The notes: generated by a model not told the origin, from the sequence alone. Counted from the first letter of the stretch, positions 18,219 to 27,162 are shown. The stretch: DNA of 64,000 nucleotides from Chitinophagaceae bacterium (GCA_016719015.1 JADKAZ010000001.1:1240001-1304000); one strand, 5' to 3'. Made by a program: numbers and translations.

Positions 18219-19466
18219 TTACTTTATAAGTAGTTGTTTAACCTGTTTCTCATCGCCTTTACTAACCTGAAGTATATATTGGCCTTTCTTAATCCCTTCA
18301 ATATTCAATGCGAACAGATTTTGATTACTAACAAAATTCCATTGCCTCATTAACTGGTTGGTCAATAAGTCAAATAGTTGCATTTTTATAGGGGTAATAG
18401 TCCAGTCCTTTTTAACTCCCACTTTATCTTGACTATTTATTTGAATATAAATAAATCCACCTTTCGCAGGATTCGGGGATATACTCATTCTCAAAGAGCC
18501 TCCACTACTACAGTCTGTAGTAGTTGCTTCGCCATACGGATCACTTGCACCGCATGAATTTTCATACGCCACCGTGACAGTTATATATCCGTTTGTTAGT
18601 GGAGGAGCACATGCATCTGCTTGAACAGTAACATGACTATTATAATTAACCCCAGATATTGTGCCGCCAGTAGTAGCCCATACATATGAGGGCATTTCTG
18701 AATTATCAGCATCCAATTCCAAAATTTCATTTTGACTAACGGACATGGGCGGATTTAAACCATAAATATTAGTGGGAGTTGGTGGTAATCCAAGCATGAT
18801 TTTCTTTGTGATATTTAAACAGCCGAATATGTTGGCATTCAAAATTATTGTGGCTCCTGCACCAGAAGAATTAGTACTATTAGAAATAGTTATTTGTGTT
18901 TGGCTGGATGATACAATAGTAACTAAACTGCTACCAGAGGTTATCGACCATGTTACCGGATAGGCGCTATTGCTTAGCGTATATGTTTCTGCGGAATTTG
19001 CACAAATGGCATTATCTCCTAAAATGCTTAATGTGGGCAAGCCATCACACCTATCAGTGTTGTTCAAAGAACAACTGCAGTTTTCCATATCTACCAGCCT
19101 CACTTCAGAGAAATAATTGGTTCCGCTTGAATTACTAATAAATAAAATTCGATAATAAACATTGTCATTGTTATTACCCGGGCAGGCATAATTGTCGGAG
19201 TAGCTATACTGTTCTTCAGTACCCCCTGTATTTCCATTAGAGTTAACTATGCCAATTGTGGAATAACTTGACCCATCTAAGGAATACTGGACATAGAATT
19301 TACCTGTAGCGCATTGACTAAATTTCCAAACTAAGTTTACTTTACACTCATCTCTTTCTGCAGTAAATAAAGTAAAGTCCAGGCACAATGTCTGAGAATA
19401 AGAATGAAAGGATATGATGACTGTAGCAATCATCATTAAACCCGATTTGAATAGCCTTTTTTTCAT
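18219..19466 (-). CDS. secreted protein with type IX sorting domain
   Basis: Predicted secreted, surface-attached protein of 415 residues from ATG 19466 (a TTG at 19472 would add two). It has a signal peptide (MKKRLFKSGLMMIATVIISF...SYSQ), a Cys-rich N-terminal half (KVNLVWKFSQCATGKFYVQY resembles beta-sandwich adhesion modules), PKD/Ig-like central segments and a C-terminal sorting domain of about 90 residues starting MSISPNPAKGGFIYIQI and ending KQVKQLLIK. Such domains direct proteins through the type IX secretion system, whose PorZ, GldD and GldE parts are also in this window. No enzymatic domain is recognised. A well-formed promoter lies upstream. Confidence 0.8.
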   Translation of the reverse strand: MKKRLFKSGLMMIATVIISFHSYSQTLCLDFTLFTAERDECKVNLVWKFSQCATGKFYVQYSLDGSSYSTIGIVNSNGNTGGTEEQYSYSDNYACPGNNNDNVYYRILFISNSSGTNYFSEVRLVDMENCSCSLNNTDRCDGLPTLSILGDNAICANSAETYTLSNSAYPVTWSITSGSSLVTIVSSSQTQITISNSTNSSGAGATIILNANIFGCLNITKKIMLGLPPTPTNIYGLNPPMSVSQNEILELDADNSEMPSYVWATTGGTISGVNYNSHVTVQADACAPPLTNGYITVTVAYENSCGASDPYGEATTTDCSSGGSLRMSISPNPAKGGFIYIQINSQDKVGVKKDWTITPIKMQLFDLLTNQLMRQWNFVSNQNLFALNIEGIKKGQYILQVSKGDEKQVKQLLIK

Positions 19467-19501
19467 AAACAATTTCTTTAGATTAGAAAATAATTGACTA
19501 C

Positions 19502-19534
19502 CAAATCTATGTTCAATCAGGAATACAAGACAAG
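19502..19534 (-). promoter_or_regulatory. putative promoter of the sorting-domain gene
   Basis: Minus strand: CTTG (19534-19531), 21-nt spacer, TAGATTTG (19509-19502). The -7 box is an exact TAnnTTTG and the -33 matches TTTG at three of four. Transcription would start about 30 nt before ATG 19466. Confidence 0.5.
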
Positions 19535-19885
19535 CGACAAAGCATTTAGCCTTATTACGATGAATATTACTCGTTCTAAAGGAATCAAATACACGTAAGG
19601 GTAAGTAATTTTTTTATTTTAGTAATTATACTAATTTTTCTTCACAGATAATTTTTCCTAATGAGGCTATTAATACGTTACAGGGAATGTCGTTAATATT
19701 CTGTAGTGGATTGATAAGGTTGTCCAACATAGCGTTACTATGCGGATAAAAAGGATAGTTTACTTAAAAATATTTTTATACAAATATGGTACTCGATTCC
19801 TATATCTGTATAAATGATAATTTCACCTTATCTGATAAAATTACTATCAGTAATTGGAGAGATAATAAGTTGAAATTTTAGCCGT
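19535..19885. other. AT-rich intergenic stretch without a recognisable gene
   Basis: I see no open frame above about 12 codons, no tRNA-like fold and no obvious terminator. The DNA is clearly AT-richer than its surroundings. It separates the sorting-domain gene from the 3' end of the TlpA-like gene, both on the minus strand. Confidence 0.5.
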
Positions 19886-21043
19886 TTATTTCAGCACCTC
19901 CGCTAATTTTTCCTCCAGTGCTTCGCCGAATAATTTTTCCCCGATAATTTTCCCCTCAGGATCAACTAATACATTGTAGGGTATACCACTAATATTATAT
20001 AAAGGAACTATGGGGCTATTCCAATACATCAGGTCACTTACATGTGTCCAGGTAAGTTTATCCTGCATTATGGCTTTTGTCCAATCATCTTTTTGTCCCG
20101 GCCGGTCTAATGAAACACCGAGTATGGCAAAATTTTTATCCTTAAATCGGTTAAATGCTTTTACCACATTGGGATTTTCCTGGCGGCAGGGCTTGCACCA
20201 GCTGGCCCAAAAATCAACCAACACATATTTACCACGAAATGAACTTAATTTAACCGGCGTACCATTTGGATCTGGTAACGTAATCTCCGGTGCCGGAGAG
20301 CCTACCAACCCTGCCAATGATTTTTTAATTTCTGCCAGTCGTGTATGTGCCGGAAACTTTGCAGCCAGTTCGTCAATTATTTTCTTCACCTCGCTTTCAC
20401 CAAGACCGGCCAGCTGGTAACCGGCAATGTTAGCAGTAGACTGATAATAGCCGAGTACAAACATGGTTAAAGCAGGGTTATCTGATTGCCGTAGAGAACT
20501 ATCTAACAAAGCCCTCGCATCATTCGCAAGTTTACTCCTTTCAGTTTGCAAAGCCATGATAGCACTATCGGAAGCACCAGCCTTTTGCAAACTGTCTGCA
20601 AGCTGGTCTTTAAAATAGATTCCCTGTAACTGGCTGTTAAATGCAAACATGAAATCCTTCATTTTATTGCTGGCATCAGAGCCTTTCACTTCATACTTTT
20701 CCGGGAATTCTTTATTCTCCTTACTGAAGGTTACATTCACTGTTACTTTTTTTACATCATTAATGACGGATGCAAAGGGATAGGCACTGCGGTCGAGCCG
20801 GAGGTTAAAGACACTGGACTCCAGTGAACCGGATTTCAATTCGTATTTACCATCCTTTCCCAACCTGGCAGAGTCAACTACAGTAGCCTGGGCAGTTGCC
20901 ATGGGCAAATGTTCGAGGTAAATCATGGTGGCGGAATTATTAGTAATCGTTCCGCTTACTTCAAAAGCCTTTTCATCCGATTTACCTTTGCAGGAAAATA
21001 ATAGCACGGCAATAACTGCCACGGTCGCAATTCTCTTCATCAT
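19886..21043 (-). CDS. TlpA-like thioredoxin-fold lipoprotein (DUF4369-type N-terminus)
   Basis: Envelope thiol-disulfide protein of 385 residues. It has a lipoprotein signal with C18 (AVLLFSC18KGK), an N-terminal beta-rich domain of the DUF4369 type (FEVSGTITNNSATMIYLEHL), a helical middle, and a C-terminal AhpC-TSA/TlpA thioredoxin domain from about residue 248 (VGSPAPEITLPDPNG) with the redox motif W282-C283-K-P-C286 and the cis-proline segment ISGIPYNVLVDPEGKI. Proteins of this kind act as periplasmic disulfide reductases; the partner is unknown. It follows gatB with a 3-nt gap, so the two are co-transcribed, probably without a functional link. Confidence 0.9.
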   Translation of the reverse strand: MMKRIATVAVIAVLLFSCKGKSDEKAFEVSGTITNNSATMIYLEHLPMATAQATVVDSARLGKDGKYELKSGSLESSVFNLRLDRSAYPFASVINDVKKVTVNVTFSKENKEFPEKYEVKGSDASNKMKDFMFAFNSQLQGIYFKDQLADSLQKAGASDSAIMALQTERSKLANDARALLDSSLRQSDNPALTMFVLGYYQSTANIAGYQLAGLGESEVKKIIDELAAKFPAHTRLAEIKKSLAGLVGSPAPEITLPDPNGTPVKLSSFRGKYVLVDFWASWCKPCRQENPNVVKAFNRFKDKNFAILGVSLDRPGQKDDWTKAIMQDKLTWTHVSDLMYWNSPIVPLYNISGIPYNVLVDPEGKIIGEKLFGEALEEKLAEVLK

Positions 21044-21046
21044 ATT

Positions 21047-22492
21047 TTATTTTAATTTTTCAAGTAATAATTGGTTAGTCATTTTAGGGTCTGCATTCCC
21101 TTTTGATTGTTTCATTACCTCTCCTACAAACAAGGACAATAACCCCTTTTTCCCTTTCTTATATTCAGTTACTTTATCAGCAAATTTCTCCAATACCTTG
21201 TCAATGATCGGTTCGATGGCAGACAGATCAGATTGCTGAACCAGGTTTTCTTCCACGGCAATCTGCTCCGGGTTTTTAGCCGGCGTTTCTACCAGTTTTG
21301 AAAACAGTTTTGTTGATGCAGCAGAAAAACTAACCTTGCCGGTATCAACAAGAGTAATCACCGCAGCGAGTTGTTCTGCAGCAACCGGGAACTCATCTAT
21401 TTCTTTTCCATTCTCATTCATCCATGATTTAACAGGACCGATCATCCAGTTAGCGGCCGCCTTATAATTAGTCGTGTGCTGAATGATCTTTTCGAAATAA
21501 TTTGAAAATATTTTTTCTTCCGTTAGCACCCCGGCATCATAATCTGATAACTTAAGCGCTGATGTATATCGCTGTATTCTTTGTTCCGGTAATTCAGGAA
21601 TACTGTGTCTTATTTTTTCAATAAACTCTTCCTCCAGGTGAAATGGAGTAAGATCCGGTTCGGCAAAATACCGGTAATCATCCGCATCTTCTTTGTCACG
21701 GATTGCAAATGTGGTTCCATTATTTGCATCAAAACTTCTTGTCTGCTGTGTGATGGTTCCGCCCGATTCTAAAATATCAACCAACCGGTTCGCTTCTATT
21801 TCAATGGCTCTTTTTACATTCCGGATTGAGTTCAGATTCTTTACTTCAACTTTAGTACCCAGTTGAGTATCACCTTTTTTACGAACAGAAATATTAGCAT
21901 CACAACGAAGGCTGCCCTCTTCCATATTACCATCACAGATTTCCAGGTAGCGAACCAGTTTTCTTATCTCTGTAACATAAGCAAAGGCTTCTTCTGCACT
22001 TCGTAAATCAGGCTCTGTAACAATTTCAATCAAAGGAGTGCCGGCACGGTTATAATCAATGCAGGTATATTCATCATCCACATCATGTAAACTTTTTCCT
22101 GCATCCTCTTCCATATGTATCCTGTTAAGGCGAATATTTTTTTCTCCTCCTGGTGTTTTGATTTTTACATACCCACCGGCGCAGATAGGTGTGGTGTGCT
22201 GCGAAACCTGGTAGCCTTTGGGCAAATCAGGATAGAAATAATTTTTCCGGGCAAAATAGTTTTGCATTTCAATGGTGCAGTGACAAGCCAGTCCCATTTT
22301 AATTGCATACTCAATTGCTTTCTTATTCATCTTAGGCAGTGTGCCGGGATGGCCTAACGTTATCGGGCTTACATGGGTGTTGGGTTCGGCACCAAAAGCG
22401 ATACTATCGCCGCAAAATAACTTGCTTTGAGTGAGTAGTTGGGCATGTACTTCCAGCCCCACTACTATTTCGTATTCGGTTTGTGCTACCAT
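21047..22492 (-). CDS. gatB: Asp-tRNA(Asn)/Glu-tRNA(Gln) amidotransferase subunit B
   Basis: GatB is the kinase/transamidase-side subunit of GatCAB, which converts Glu-tRNA(Gln), and in many species Asp-tRNA(Asn), to the amidated form using ammonia from GatA. The 481 residues are full length: the N-terminal signature YEIVVGLEVHAQLLTQSKLFC, the GHPGTLPKMNKKAIEYAI and YFARKNYFYPDLPKGYQ segments, IEEDAGK-type HMEEDAGKSLHD, DYNRAGTPLIEIVTEPD, and a C-terminal YqeY-like tail (KGKKGLLSLFVGEVMKQSKGNADPK). gatA and gatC are elsewhere. A palindromic repeat sits just upstream, at 22502-22529. Confidence 0.97.
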   Translation of the reverse strand: MVAQTEYEIVVGLEVHAQLLTQSKLFCGDSIAFGAEPNTHVSPITLGHPGTLPKMNKKAIEYAIKMGLACHCTIEMQNYFARKNYFYPDLPKGYQVSQHTTPICAGGYVKIKTPGGEKNIRLNRIHMEEDAGKSLHDVDDEYTCIDYNRAGTPLIEIVTEPDLRSAEEAFAYVTEIRKLVRYLEICDGNMEEGSLRCDANISVRKKGDTQLGTKVEVKNLNSIRNVKRAIEIEANRLVDILESGGTITQQTRSFDANNGTTFAIRDKEDADDYRYFAEPDLTPFHLEEEFIEKIRHSIPELPEQRIQRYTSALKLSDYDAGVLTEEKIFSNYFEKIIQHTTNYKAAANWMIGPVKSWMNENGKEIDEFPVAAEQLAAVITLVDTGKVSFSAASTKLFSKLVETPAKNPEQIAVEENLVQQSDLSAIEPIIDKVLEKFADKVTEYKKGKKGLLSLFVGEVMKQSKGNADPKMTNQLLLEKLK

Positions 22493-22501
22493 GATTTAAA
22501 A

Positions 22502-22529
22502 GTCCGCCTTCGCTAAAGCTATGGCGGAC
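22502..22529. repeat. REP-like palindrome upstream of gatB
   Basis: GTCCGCC (22502-22508) and GGCGGAC (22523-22529) form a 7-bp stem around a 14-nt centre containing GCTAAAGC. It has no T-run, so it is not a typical terminator. A TATTTTTG box lies just upstream (22541-22534, minus), so the hairpin would fall at the start of the gatB leader. Confidence 0.5.
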
Positions 22530-22630
22530 AACGCAAAAATAGCCCATTTGAGCCAGTAGCTGTTGCGATAAAAGAAATGCCCCTGTTTTATACAGGAGCA
22601 TTCTTACACTGTGAAGTAGTGTCAATATTT

Positions 22631-23662
22631 TTAAAGGTCGGCTGTTCTGATTTTACGGGGCATCTTTACTTCTATGTTTTGTTTTTTCCCGTTCCTGGTT
22701 AACTGAAAACGTACAGTAAGATTATCCTTCTTTTCTCTAATTAGTTTTGACACTTCGTCTACAGTATTCACTTCTTTGTCATCGATATGAGAGATAATAT
22801 CACCTGTTTTCAAACCAGCTTTTTCAGCATTACTATCGCTATCTACTTCTATTATTTTAACTCCTTTCCCATCGTCAGTATCCTGAACTGATAAACCCAG
22901 TTTGGGTGCACCACCAGACCAGCTAAATCCTGGTGCTTTGGGTGTCCTCATATTTGGTGGTTCAGGAACCCGGGGCATTATTCTGTCAAAATCAAGGTTC
23001 AAATCAGAGGGATTCATTTTGAAATTATAAACCCCGTTTGTCCCTTTCCATTTGGTTAATTCTGCCGTTGCTTTATACTCTTTTTTATCCCTCAAATAAG
23101 TAACGGTTACTTTATCACCCGGTTTATGTTTCTTTATTTCTGCAGAAAGATCATCGGGGTCTTCCATTTTAACATCACCGACTTTAGTTATCACATCACC
23201 CTCTTTGAGTCCAATTTTCTCTGCTGCACTTTCCTTAGTGACAGCATTTATTTTAACGCCCCCATCTGTTCGTTCTGTAGTAACTCCAAGCATCGCATGG
23301 TTGGCATTGTCAGTAAAAATTTTAAACCCATCGCTGTTATTAAAATTCCAGTTAGTTCCTGCACCGGGAATCCTGGCCAGAAACTCCAAATCCTTCAGCT
23401 TGTTAAGTCTTACACTAATATCACCGTTCTGATCCTTATAATCTTCCAATGATTTTCCATTGACGGTAATCTTATCACCATTTATTTCCACCACCACTTT
23501 GTCGTCTTTACCGTTTTTTTTGGTGATGATGATCTGCTGCACATCCTTATCACCCTTATCACCCTTTTCACCTTTTTCATCCTTTTGTGCCAACAGGGAA
23601 ACAGGTACCATTAAGGCTACTGCAACTGCGAAAGCAGAAAATTTTAACCAGGTCTTTTTCAT
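22631..23662 (-). CDS. exported protein with two PDZ domains, no protease domain
   Basis: The 343-residue protein has a signal peptide (KFSAFAVAVALMVPVSLLAQ), a short collagen-like Gly repeat (KGEKGDKGDKD), and two PDZ domains: PDZ1 around 120-200 (AMLGVTTERTDGGVKINAV, SAAEKIGLKEGDVITKVGD) and PDZ2 around 250-330 (KLGLSVQDTDDGKGVKIIEV, NAEKAGLKTGDIISHIDD). There is no trypsin-like domain or His-Asp-Ser triad, so it is not a DegP/HtrA protease. It may be a periplasmic scaffold or peptide-binding regulator; partners are unknown. It has its own promoter and is separated by 138 nt from gatB downstream. Confidence 0.85.
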   Translation of the reverse strand: MKKTWLKFSAFAVAVALMVPVSLLAQKDEKGEKGDKGDKDVQQIIITKKNGKDDKVVVEINGDKITVNGKSLEDYKDQNGDISVRLNKLKDLEFLARIPGAGTNWNFNNSDGFKIFTDNANHAMLGVTTERTDGGVKINAVTKESAAEKIGLKEGDVITKVGDVKMEDPDDLSAEIKKHKPGDKVTVTYLRDKKEYKATAELTKWKGTNGVYNFKMNPSDLNLDFDRIMPRVPEPPNMRTPKAPGFSWSGGAPKLGLSVQDTDDGKGVKIIEVDSDSNAEKAGLKTGDIISHIDDKEVNTVDEVSKLIREKKDNLTVRFQLTRNGKKQNIEVKMPRKIRTADL

Positions 23663-23706
23663 ACTAAATAGTTTTTTATTATTTGCCTACGTTGAATTTC
23701 GTAGAT

Positions 23707-23737
23707 CAAATATAAAGACATTTTTTTAAATACGAAA
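23707..23737 (-). promoter_or_regulatory. putative promoter of the double-PDZ gene
   Basis: Minus strand: TTTC (23737-23734), 19-nt spacer, TATATTTG (23714-23707). The -7 box is an exact TAnnTTTG. The leader to ATG 23662 would be about 40 nt. Confidence 0.5.
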
Positions 23738-23752
23738 CATTTCGCAAATGTT

Positions 23753-23769
23753 AAAAGTGTTTCACTTTT
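23753..23769 (-). terminator. weak hairpin after the GNAT gene
   Basis: AAAAGTG and CACTTTT form a 7-bp stem around a 3-nt loop, 10 nt beyond the acetyltransferase stop codon. The stem is AT-rich and the trailing T-run is part of it, so termination strength is doubtful. Confidence 0.35.
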
Positions 23770-23778
23770 TAAGGGGTT

Positions 23779-24297
23779 TTATAAGCGGATAAACGGATTA
23801 AATGCTTCATAAGTCTTTGCCGGATGATCATCTACCACTTCCTCTCCTATGTATCGCATCCCACATTTTTCCAAGACCCGGATGGACCCAGTATTGTGTG
23901 GCATTGCTCTGCCAACAATCCTCTGGAGGTGTAGTTTTTCAAATCCATACCGCAGACAGGCGTACGCTGCCTCCGTGGCATAGCCTTTTCCCCATGCATT
24001 TCGCATAAACCTGTAACCAAGATCAATTTCTTGTTTTTCCGGCCTGTTTTTTAATCCGCACCAGCCGATAAAATCCATACCGGACTTTAGATGCACCGCC
24101 CACCGACCATAATTGTTTAGTGCATATTGTGGCAATATCGCTTGCTCCAGTACCAATTGAGCATGGTGCAGATCTCGTATAGGGTCGCCGGTATAGCGGG
24201 TTACCTCAGGGTCCAGGTTGAGTTCGTAAATAAGTGGCGCATCATCTGCAGTAAATGTGCGAAGCAGTAAACGGTCCGTTTCAATAATGATATTCAT
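23779..24297 (-). CDS. GNAT-family N-acetyltransferase (RimJ/RimL-like)
   Basis: Acetyl-CoA-dependent N-acetyltransferase of 172 residues. It begins IIETDRLLLRTFTADDAPLIYEL, the standard RimJ/RimL-type start, and has the acetyl-CoA pyrophosphate-binding segment R-N-A-W-G-K-G-Y-A-T-E-A (Q/RxxGxG/A type), then the C-terminal NTGSIRVLEKCGMRYIGEE. The substrate could be a protein N-terminus or a small amine; sequence alone does not decide. It stands alone on the minus strand, divergent from a small membrane protein gene 100 nt away. Confidence 0.88.
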   Translation of the reverse strand: MNIIIETDRLLLRTFTADDAPLIYELNLDPEVTRYTGDPIRDLHHAQLVLEQAILPQYALNNYGRWAVHLKSGMDFIGWCGLKNRPEKQEIDLGYRFMRNAWGKGYATEAAYACLRYGFEKLHLQRIVGRAMPHNTGSIRVLEKCGMRYIGEEVVDDHPAKTYEAFNPFIRL

Positions 24298-24335
24298 GCG
24301 GCACTGAATAGTATTTTTACTAACCTTAAAGTGTT

Positions 24336-24366
24336 ATTGTATAGGAATATTAAAAGCTCACTTTTG
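24336..24366 (+). promoter_or_regulatory. putative promoter of the small membrane protein gene
   Basis: ATTG (24336-24339), 19-nt spacer, CACTTTTG (24359-24366). One mismatch in each box to TTTG and TAnnTTTG. It lies about 30 nt before ATG 24398 and supports that short gene being real. Confidence 0.4.
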
Positions 24367-24397
24367 CAGGAAGATCAGGAACCTTCATAAAAAAGTT

Positions 24398-24541
24398 ATG
24401 AACTATATAATAGCCGGTGCTTGTATTGCTATTTGTATTGCAGCTATCGTATTCGGACTACGGGTGTTCAAAGAAAACCGTAATCTCATTCTCAAAAAAA
24501 AGGAGGATAAGGAAGATGATAACGACCTTTACCGTCCCTGA
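24398..24541 (+). CDS. small single-pass membrane protein, 47 residues
   Basis: The short frame starts at ATG 24398 (MNYIIAGACIAICIAAIVFG) and ends at TGA 24539-24541. Residues 3-20 are a clear transmembrane helix, followed by a basic stretch (KENRNLILKKK) and an acidic tail (EDKEDDNDLYRP). This hydrophobic-basic-acidic layout is typical of real small membrane proteins. It lies between the GNAT gene and convergent alaS, with only 2 nt to the alaS stop, and has a plausible promoter. No family is recognised. Confidence 0.6.
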   Translation: MNYIIAGACIAICIAAIVFGLRVFKENRNLILKKKEDKEDDNDLYRP

Positions 24542-24543
24542 GG

Positions 24544-27144
24544 TTATAATAACTTCTTCACTGCATCAATCACCTGCTTAAGATTACTACTATCCTGCCC
24601 GCCTGCTGTCGCCAGTGTTTTTTGTCCACCCCCGCCGCCTTTTATCAGCGGTGCAATATGTTCTTTAATAATTTTACCTGCATCAAGATTTTTGGCAGCA
24701 ACAACGGTATCAGAAATTCCGACAGCTACAAACGGTTTGCCACCGATATTGACGCATAGCACTGCTACATGATCCCTGAGATGGTTCTTCAGGTCAAAAC
24801 AGAGTTTCTTCAAGGCCTCGGGGTTACTAACCTCAATAATGTCACCAATAAAATTTACCCCGTTGATGATCTCGTCTTTTTGCAGGAGTTCATTCCGGAT
24901 CCCTACCAATTGTCTTGCCTCCATGCTATCCAGATGCTTTTTTAGTTCAGCATTTTCTGCTTGCAGGTTTTCAACAGCTTTCTGCATGTCTTTGGGATTC
25001 TTTAATACCTCACCCAATGTAGTAAGCAGACCAAGTTGAGCATTTACATACTCTTCTGCCTGTTTACCACAAACCGCTTCTACCCTTCGAACACCGGCAG
25101 CCACCGCTGATTCGCTGGTTAATTTAAATAAGCCTAACTCACCTGTTGCGCCAACATGGGTGCCACCACATAATTCCACTGAATAGTTGGGATCAATGAT
25201 TACCACTCTCACTACATCTCCATATTTCTCGCCAAACAATGCCATTGCTCCAAGCTTCATCGCTTCATCCTTCGGCATGGATTTAATAACTACAGGAATA
25301 TTCTCTCTTACTTTTTCATTGACCAATGCTTCTACCTGTGCAATCTCTTCATCGGTTACTTTAGCGAAATGCGAAAAGTCGAAACGAAGATGCTCTTCAT
25401 TTACCAAAGAGCCCTTTTGAGCAACATGGGTGCCCAATACATTTCTTAATGCGGCATGAAGTAAGTGAGTGGCCGAGTGATGCAATTCGGTATTCTTTCT
25501 TTTTGCTGTATCAACTTTGGCAAGAACTTCGCCGGATAGGTCAGCAGGAATATTCTCTGCAAAATGAATGATAAGGTCGTTGTCTTTTTTGGTATCAATA
25601 ACAGTGAATAGTGAATTGTCAATTGTCAATACACCACGGTCTCCTACTTGCCCGCCACTTTCGGCATAGAAAGGTGTTGTATTCAATACTAGCTGGTATA
25701 ATTCTTTCCCTTTAGCTTTTACTTTTCTGTATTTTAAAACAGAAGTCTCTGCTTCTAATGAATCGTAGCCAACGAATTTGTTAGAGCCGTCTTTTAGTAT
25801 AACCCAATCTTCCGCATCCACGGTACCTGCTGCACGGCTGCGGTCCTTTTGTTGTTTCATTTCAACTTCGAATCCTTTCTCATCAATAGCTAGTCCTTTT
25901 TCCTCCGCAACCAGCTTAGTTAAATCAAGCGGAAATCCAAACGTATCGTACAGTTTGAAAGCCTCCTGTCCCGAAATATTTTTTGAAGCCTGATTAAGCA
26001 TCGTCAAACCTTTGTCTACCGTTTTCAAAAAAGCATCTTCTTCTTCCTTTACCACTTTACTTACAAAATCAACCTGCTGCTGCAATTCAGGAAAAACATT
26101 TTCAAATTGCTTTGCCAATACGGGCACTAACTGCGTCAACAAGGGCTTCTTATAATCCAGGTAAGAATAATAATAACGAACGGCCCGGCGAAGAATCCGG
26201 CGTATCACATAACCTGCTCCTGTATTGGATGGTAATTGTCCATCTGCAATCGTAAAACTGATTGCCCGGATATGATCTGCTAATACACGAAATGCAACCG
26301 CCTCTTTACTATCACCATAATCATATTTTTTTCCGGTTATCTTCTCCACTTCGCCGATAGTACCAGTAAAAAGATCTGTGTCGTAATTACTTTGTTTTCC
26401 CTGTATCACTCTTACCAGTCTTTCCAACCCCATTCCTGTATCTACATGGGTGGCGGGCAGCGGCTCCAGGTTGCCATCTTTTTTTCGGTTGTATTGAATA
26501 AATACATTGTTCCATATTTCTATTACCTGCGGATGGTCTTTATTCACCAATGTATGTCCGGGAATATTTTTCCTTTCTTCATCAGGGCGGCAGTCCACAT
26601 GGATTTCGCTGCAGGGACCGCAAGGGCCAGTGTCACCCATTTCCCAAAAATTATCCTTTTTGTTTCCAAAAACAATATGGTCTTCCGGTAAAAACTCTTT
26701 CCACTTTGCCAGTGCTATTGTAGAGGCAGGGATGCCTTCCTTTTTGTCGCCTTCAAAAACCGTAGCATACAACCTGTCATTTGGAATTTTATACACCTCC
26801 GTCAACAATTCCCAGCTCCATGAAATTGCCTCATGCTTAAAATAATCACCAAAACTCCAGTTGCCCAGCATTTCAAACATAGTATGGTGGTAAGTATCAA
26901 CTCCTACTTCTTCCAGATCATTGTGCTTACCACTTACCCGCAGGCATTTTTGTGTGTCTGCCACCCGGCCATACGGAGGTACTTTATTACCCAGAAAGTA
27001 ATCTTTAAACTGGTTCATCCCAGCATTGGTAAACATGAGGGTTGGATCATTTTTTACCACAATGGGTGCTGATGGCACAATGGTGTGTCCTTTTGAACTG
27101 AAAAAGTCCATGAAAGCCTGTCGTATTTCTGCGCTAGTCATCAT
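24544..27144 (-). CDS. alaS: alanyl-tRNA synthetase
   Basis: Charges tRNA(Ala) with alanine and hydrolyses mischarged Ser/Gly-tRNA. The 866-residue protein has the class II catalytic core (SAEIRQAFMDFFSSKGHTIVPSA; TLMFTNAGMNQFKDYFLG), the editing domain with HHSATHLLHAALR and the zinc/editing motif CGGTHV, and the C-terminal C-Ala domain with the Gly-rich IKGGGGGQKTLATAGG. Length is normal. The start is ATG 27144, with ATG 27141 as an alternative. The segment encoding GVLTIDNSLFTVID between catalytic and editing regions is built from four tandem heptamers (25603-25630) of the kind found between genes, a probable small insertion. Confidence 0.97.
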   Translation of the reverse strand: MMTSAEIRQAFMDFFSSKGHTIVPSAPIVVKNDPTLMFTNAGMNQFKDYFLGNKVPPYGRVADTQKCLRVSGKHNDLEEVGVDTYHHTMFEMLGNWSFGDYFKHEAISWSWELLTEVYKIPNDRLYATVFEGDKKEGIPASTIALAKWKEFLPEDHIVFGNKKDNFWEMGDTGPCGPCSEIHVDCRPDEERKNIPGHTLVNKDHPQVIEIWNNVFIQYNRKKDGNLEPLPATHVDTGMGLERLVRVIQGKQSNYDTDLFTGTIGEVEKITGKKYDYGDSKEAVAFRVLADHIRAISFTIADGQLPSNTGAGYVIRRILRRAVRYYYSYLDYKKPLLTQLVPVLAKQFENVFPELQQQVDFVSKVVKEEEDAFLKTVDKGLTMLNQASKNISGQEAFKLYDTFGFPLDLTKLVAEEKGLAIDEKGFEVEMKQQKDRSRAAGTVDAEDWVILKDGSNKFVGYDSLEAETSVLKYRKVKAKGKELYQLVLNTTPFYAESGGQVGDRGVLTIDNSLFTVIDTKKDNDLIIHFAENIPADLSGEVLAKVDTAKRKNTELHHSATHLLHAALRNVLGTHVAQKGSLVNEEHLRFDFSHFAKVTDEEIAQVEALVNEKVRENIPVVIKSMPKDEAMKLGAMALFGEKYGDVVRVVIIDPNYSVELCGGTHVGATGELGLFKLTSESAVAAGVRRVEAVCGKQAEEYVNAQLGLLTTLGEVLKNPKDMQKAVENLQAENAELKKHLDSMEARQLVGIRNELLQKDEIINGVNFIGDIIEVSNPEALKKLCFDLKNHLRDHVAVLCVNIGGKPFVAVGISDTVVAAKNLDAGKIIKEHIAPLIKGGGGGQKTLATAGGQDSSNLKQVIDAVKKLL
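25603..25630. repeat. four tandem heptanucleotides inside alaS
   Basis: The plus strand reads AGTGAAT twice, then TGTCAAT twice, with no interruption: two perfect 7-nt doublets in 28 nt. It is translated in alaS (minus strand) as part of LTIDNSLFT. The array type matches intergenic arrays in this window. Confidence 0.6.
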
Positions 27145-27162
27145 AATTGCTACTTTGTCCAG

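Noticed and set aside
19535..19885. A possible small RNA or missed gene in the AT-rich gap
   Set aside because: No stable hairpin with T-run, promoter pair or open frame could be supported by eye.
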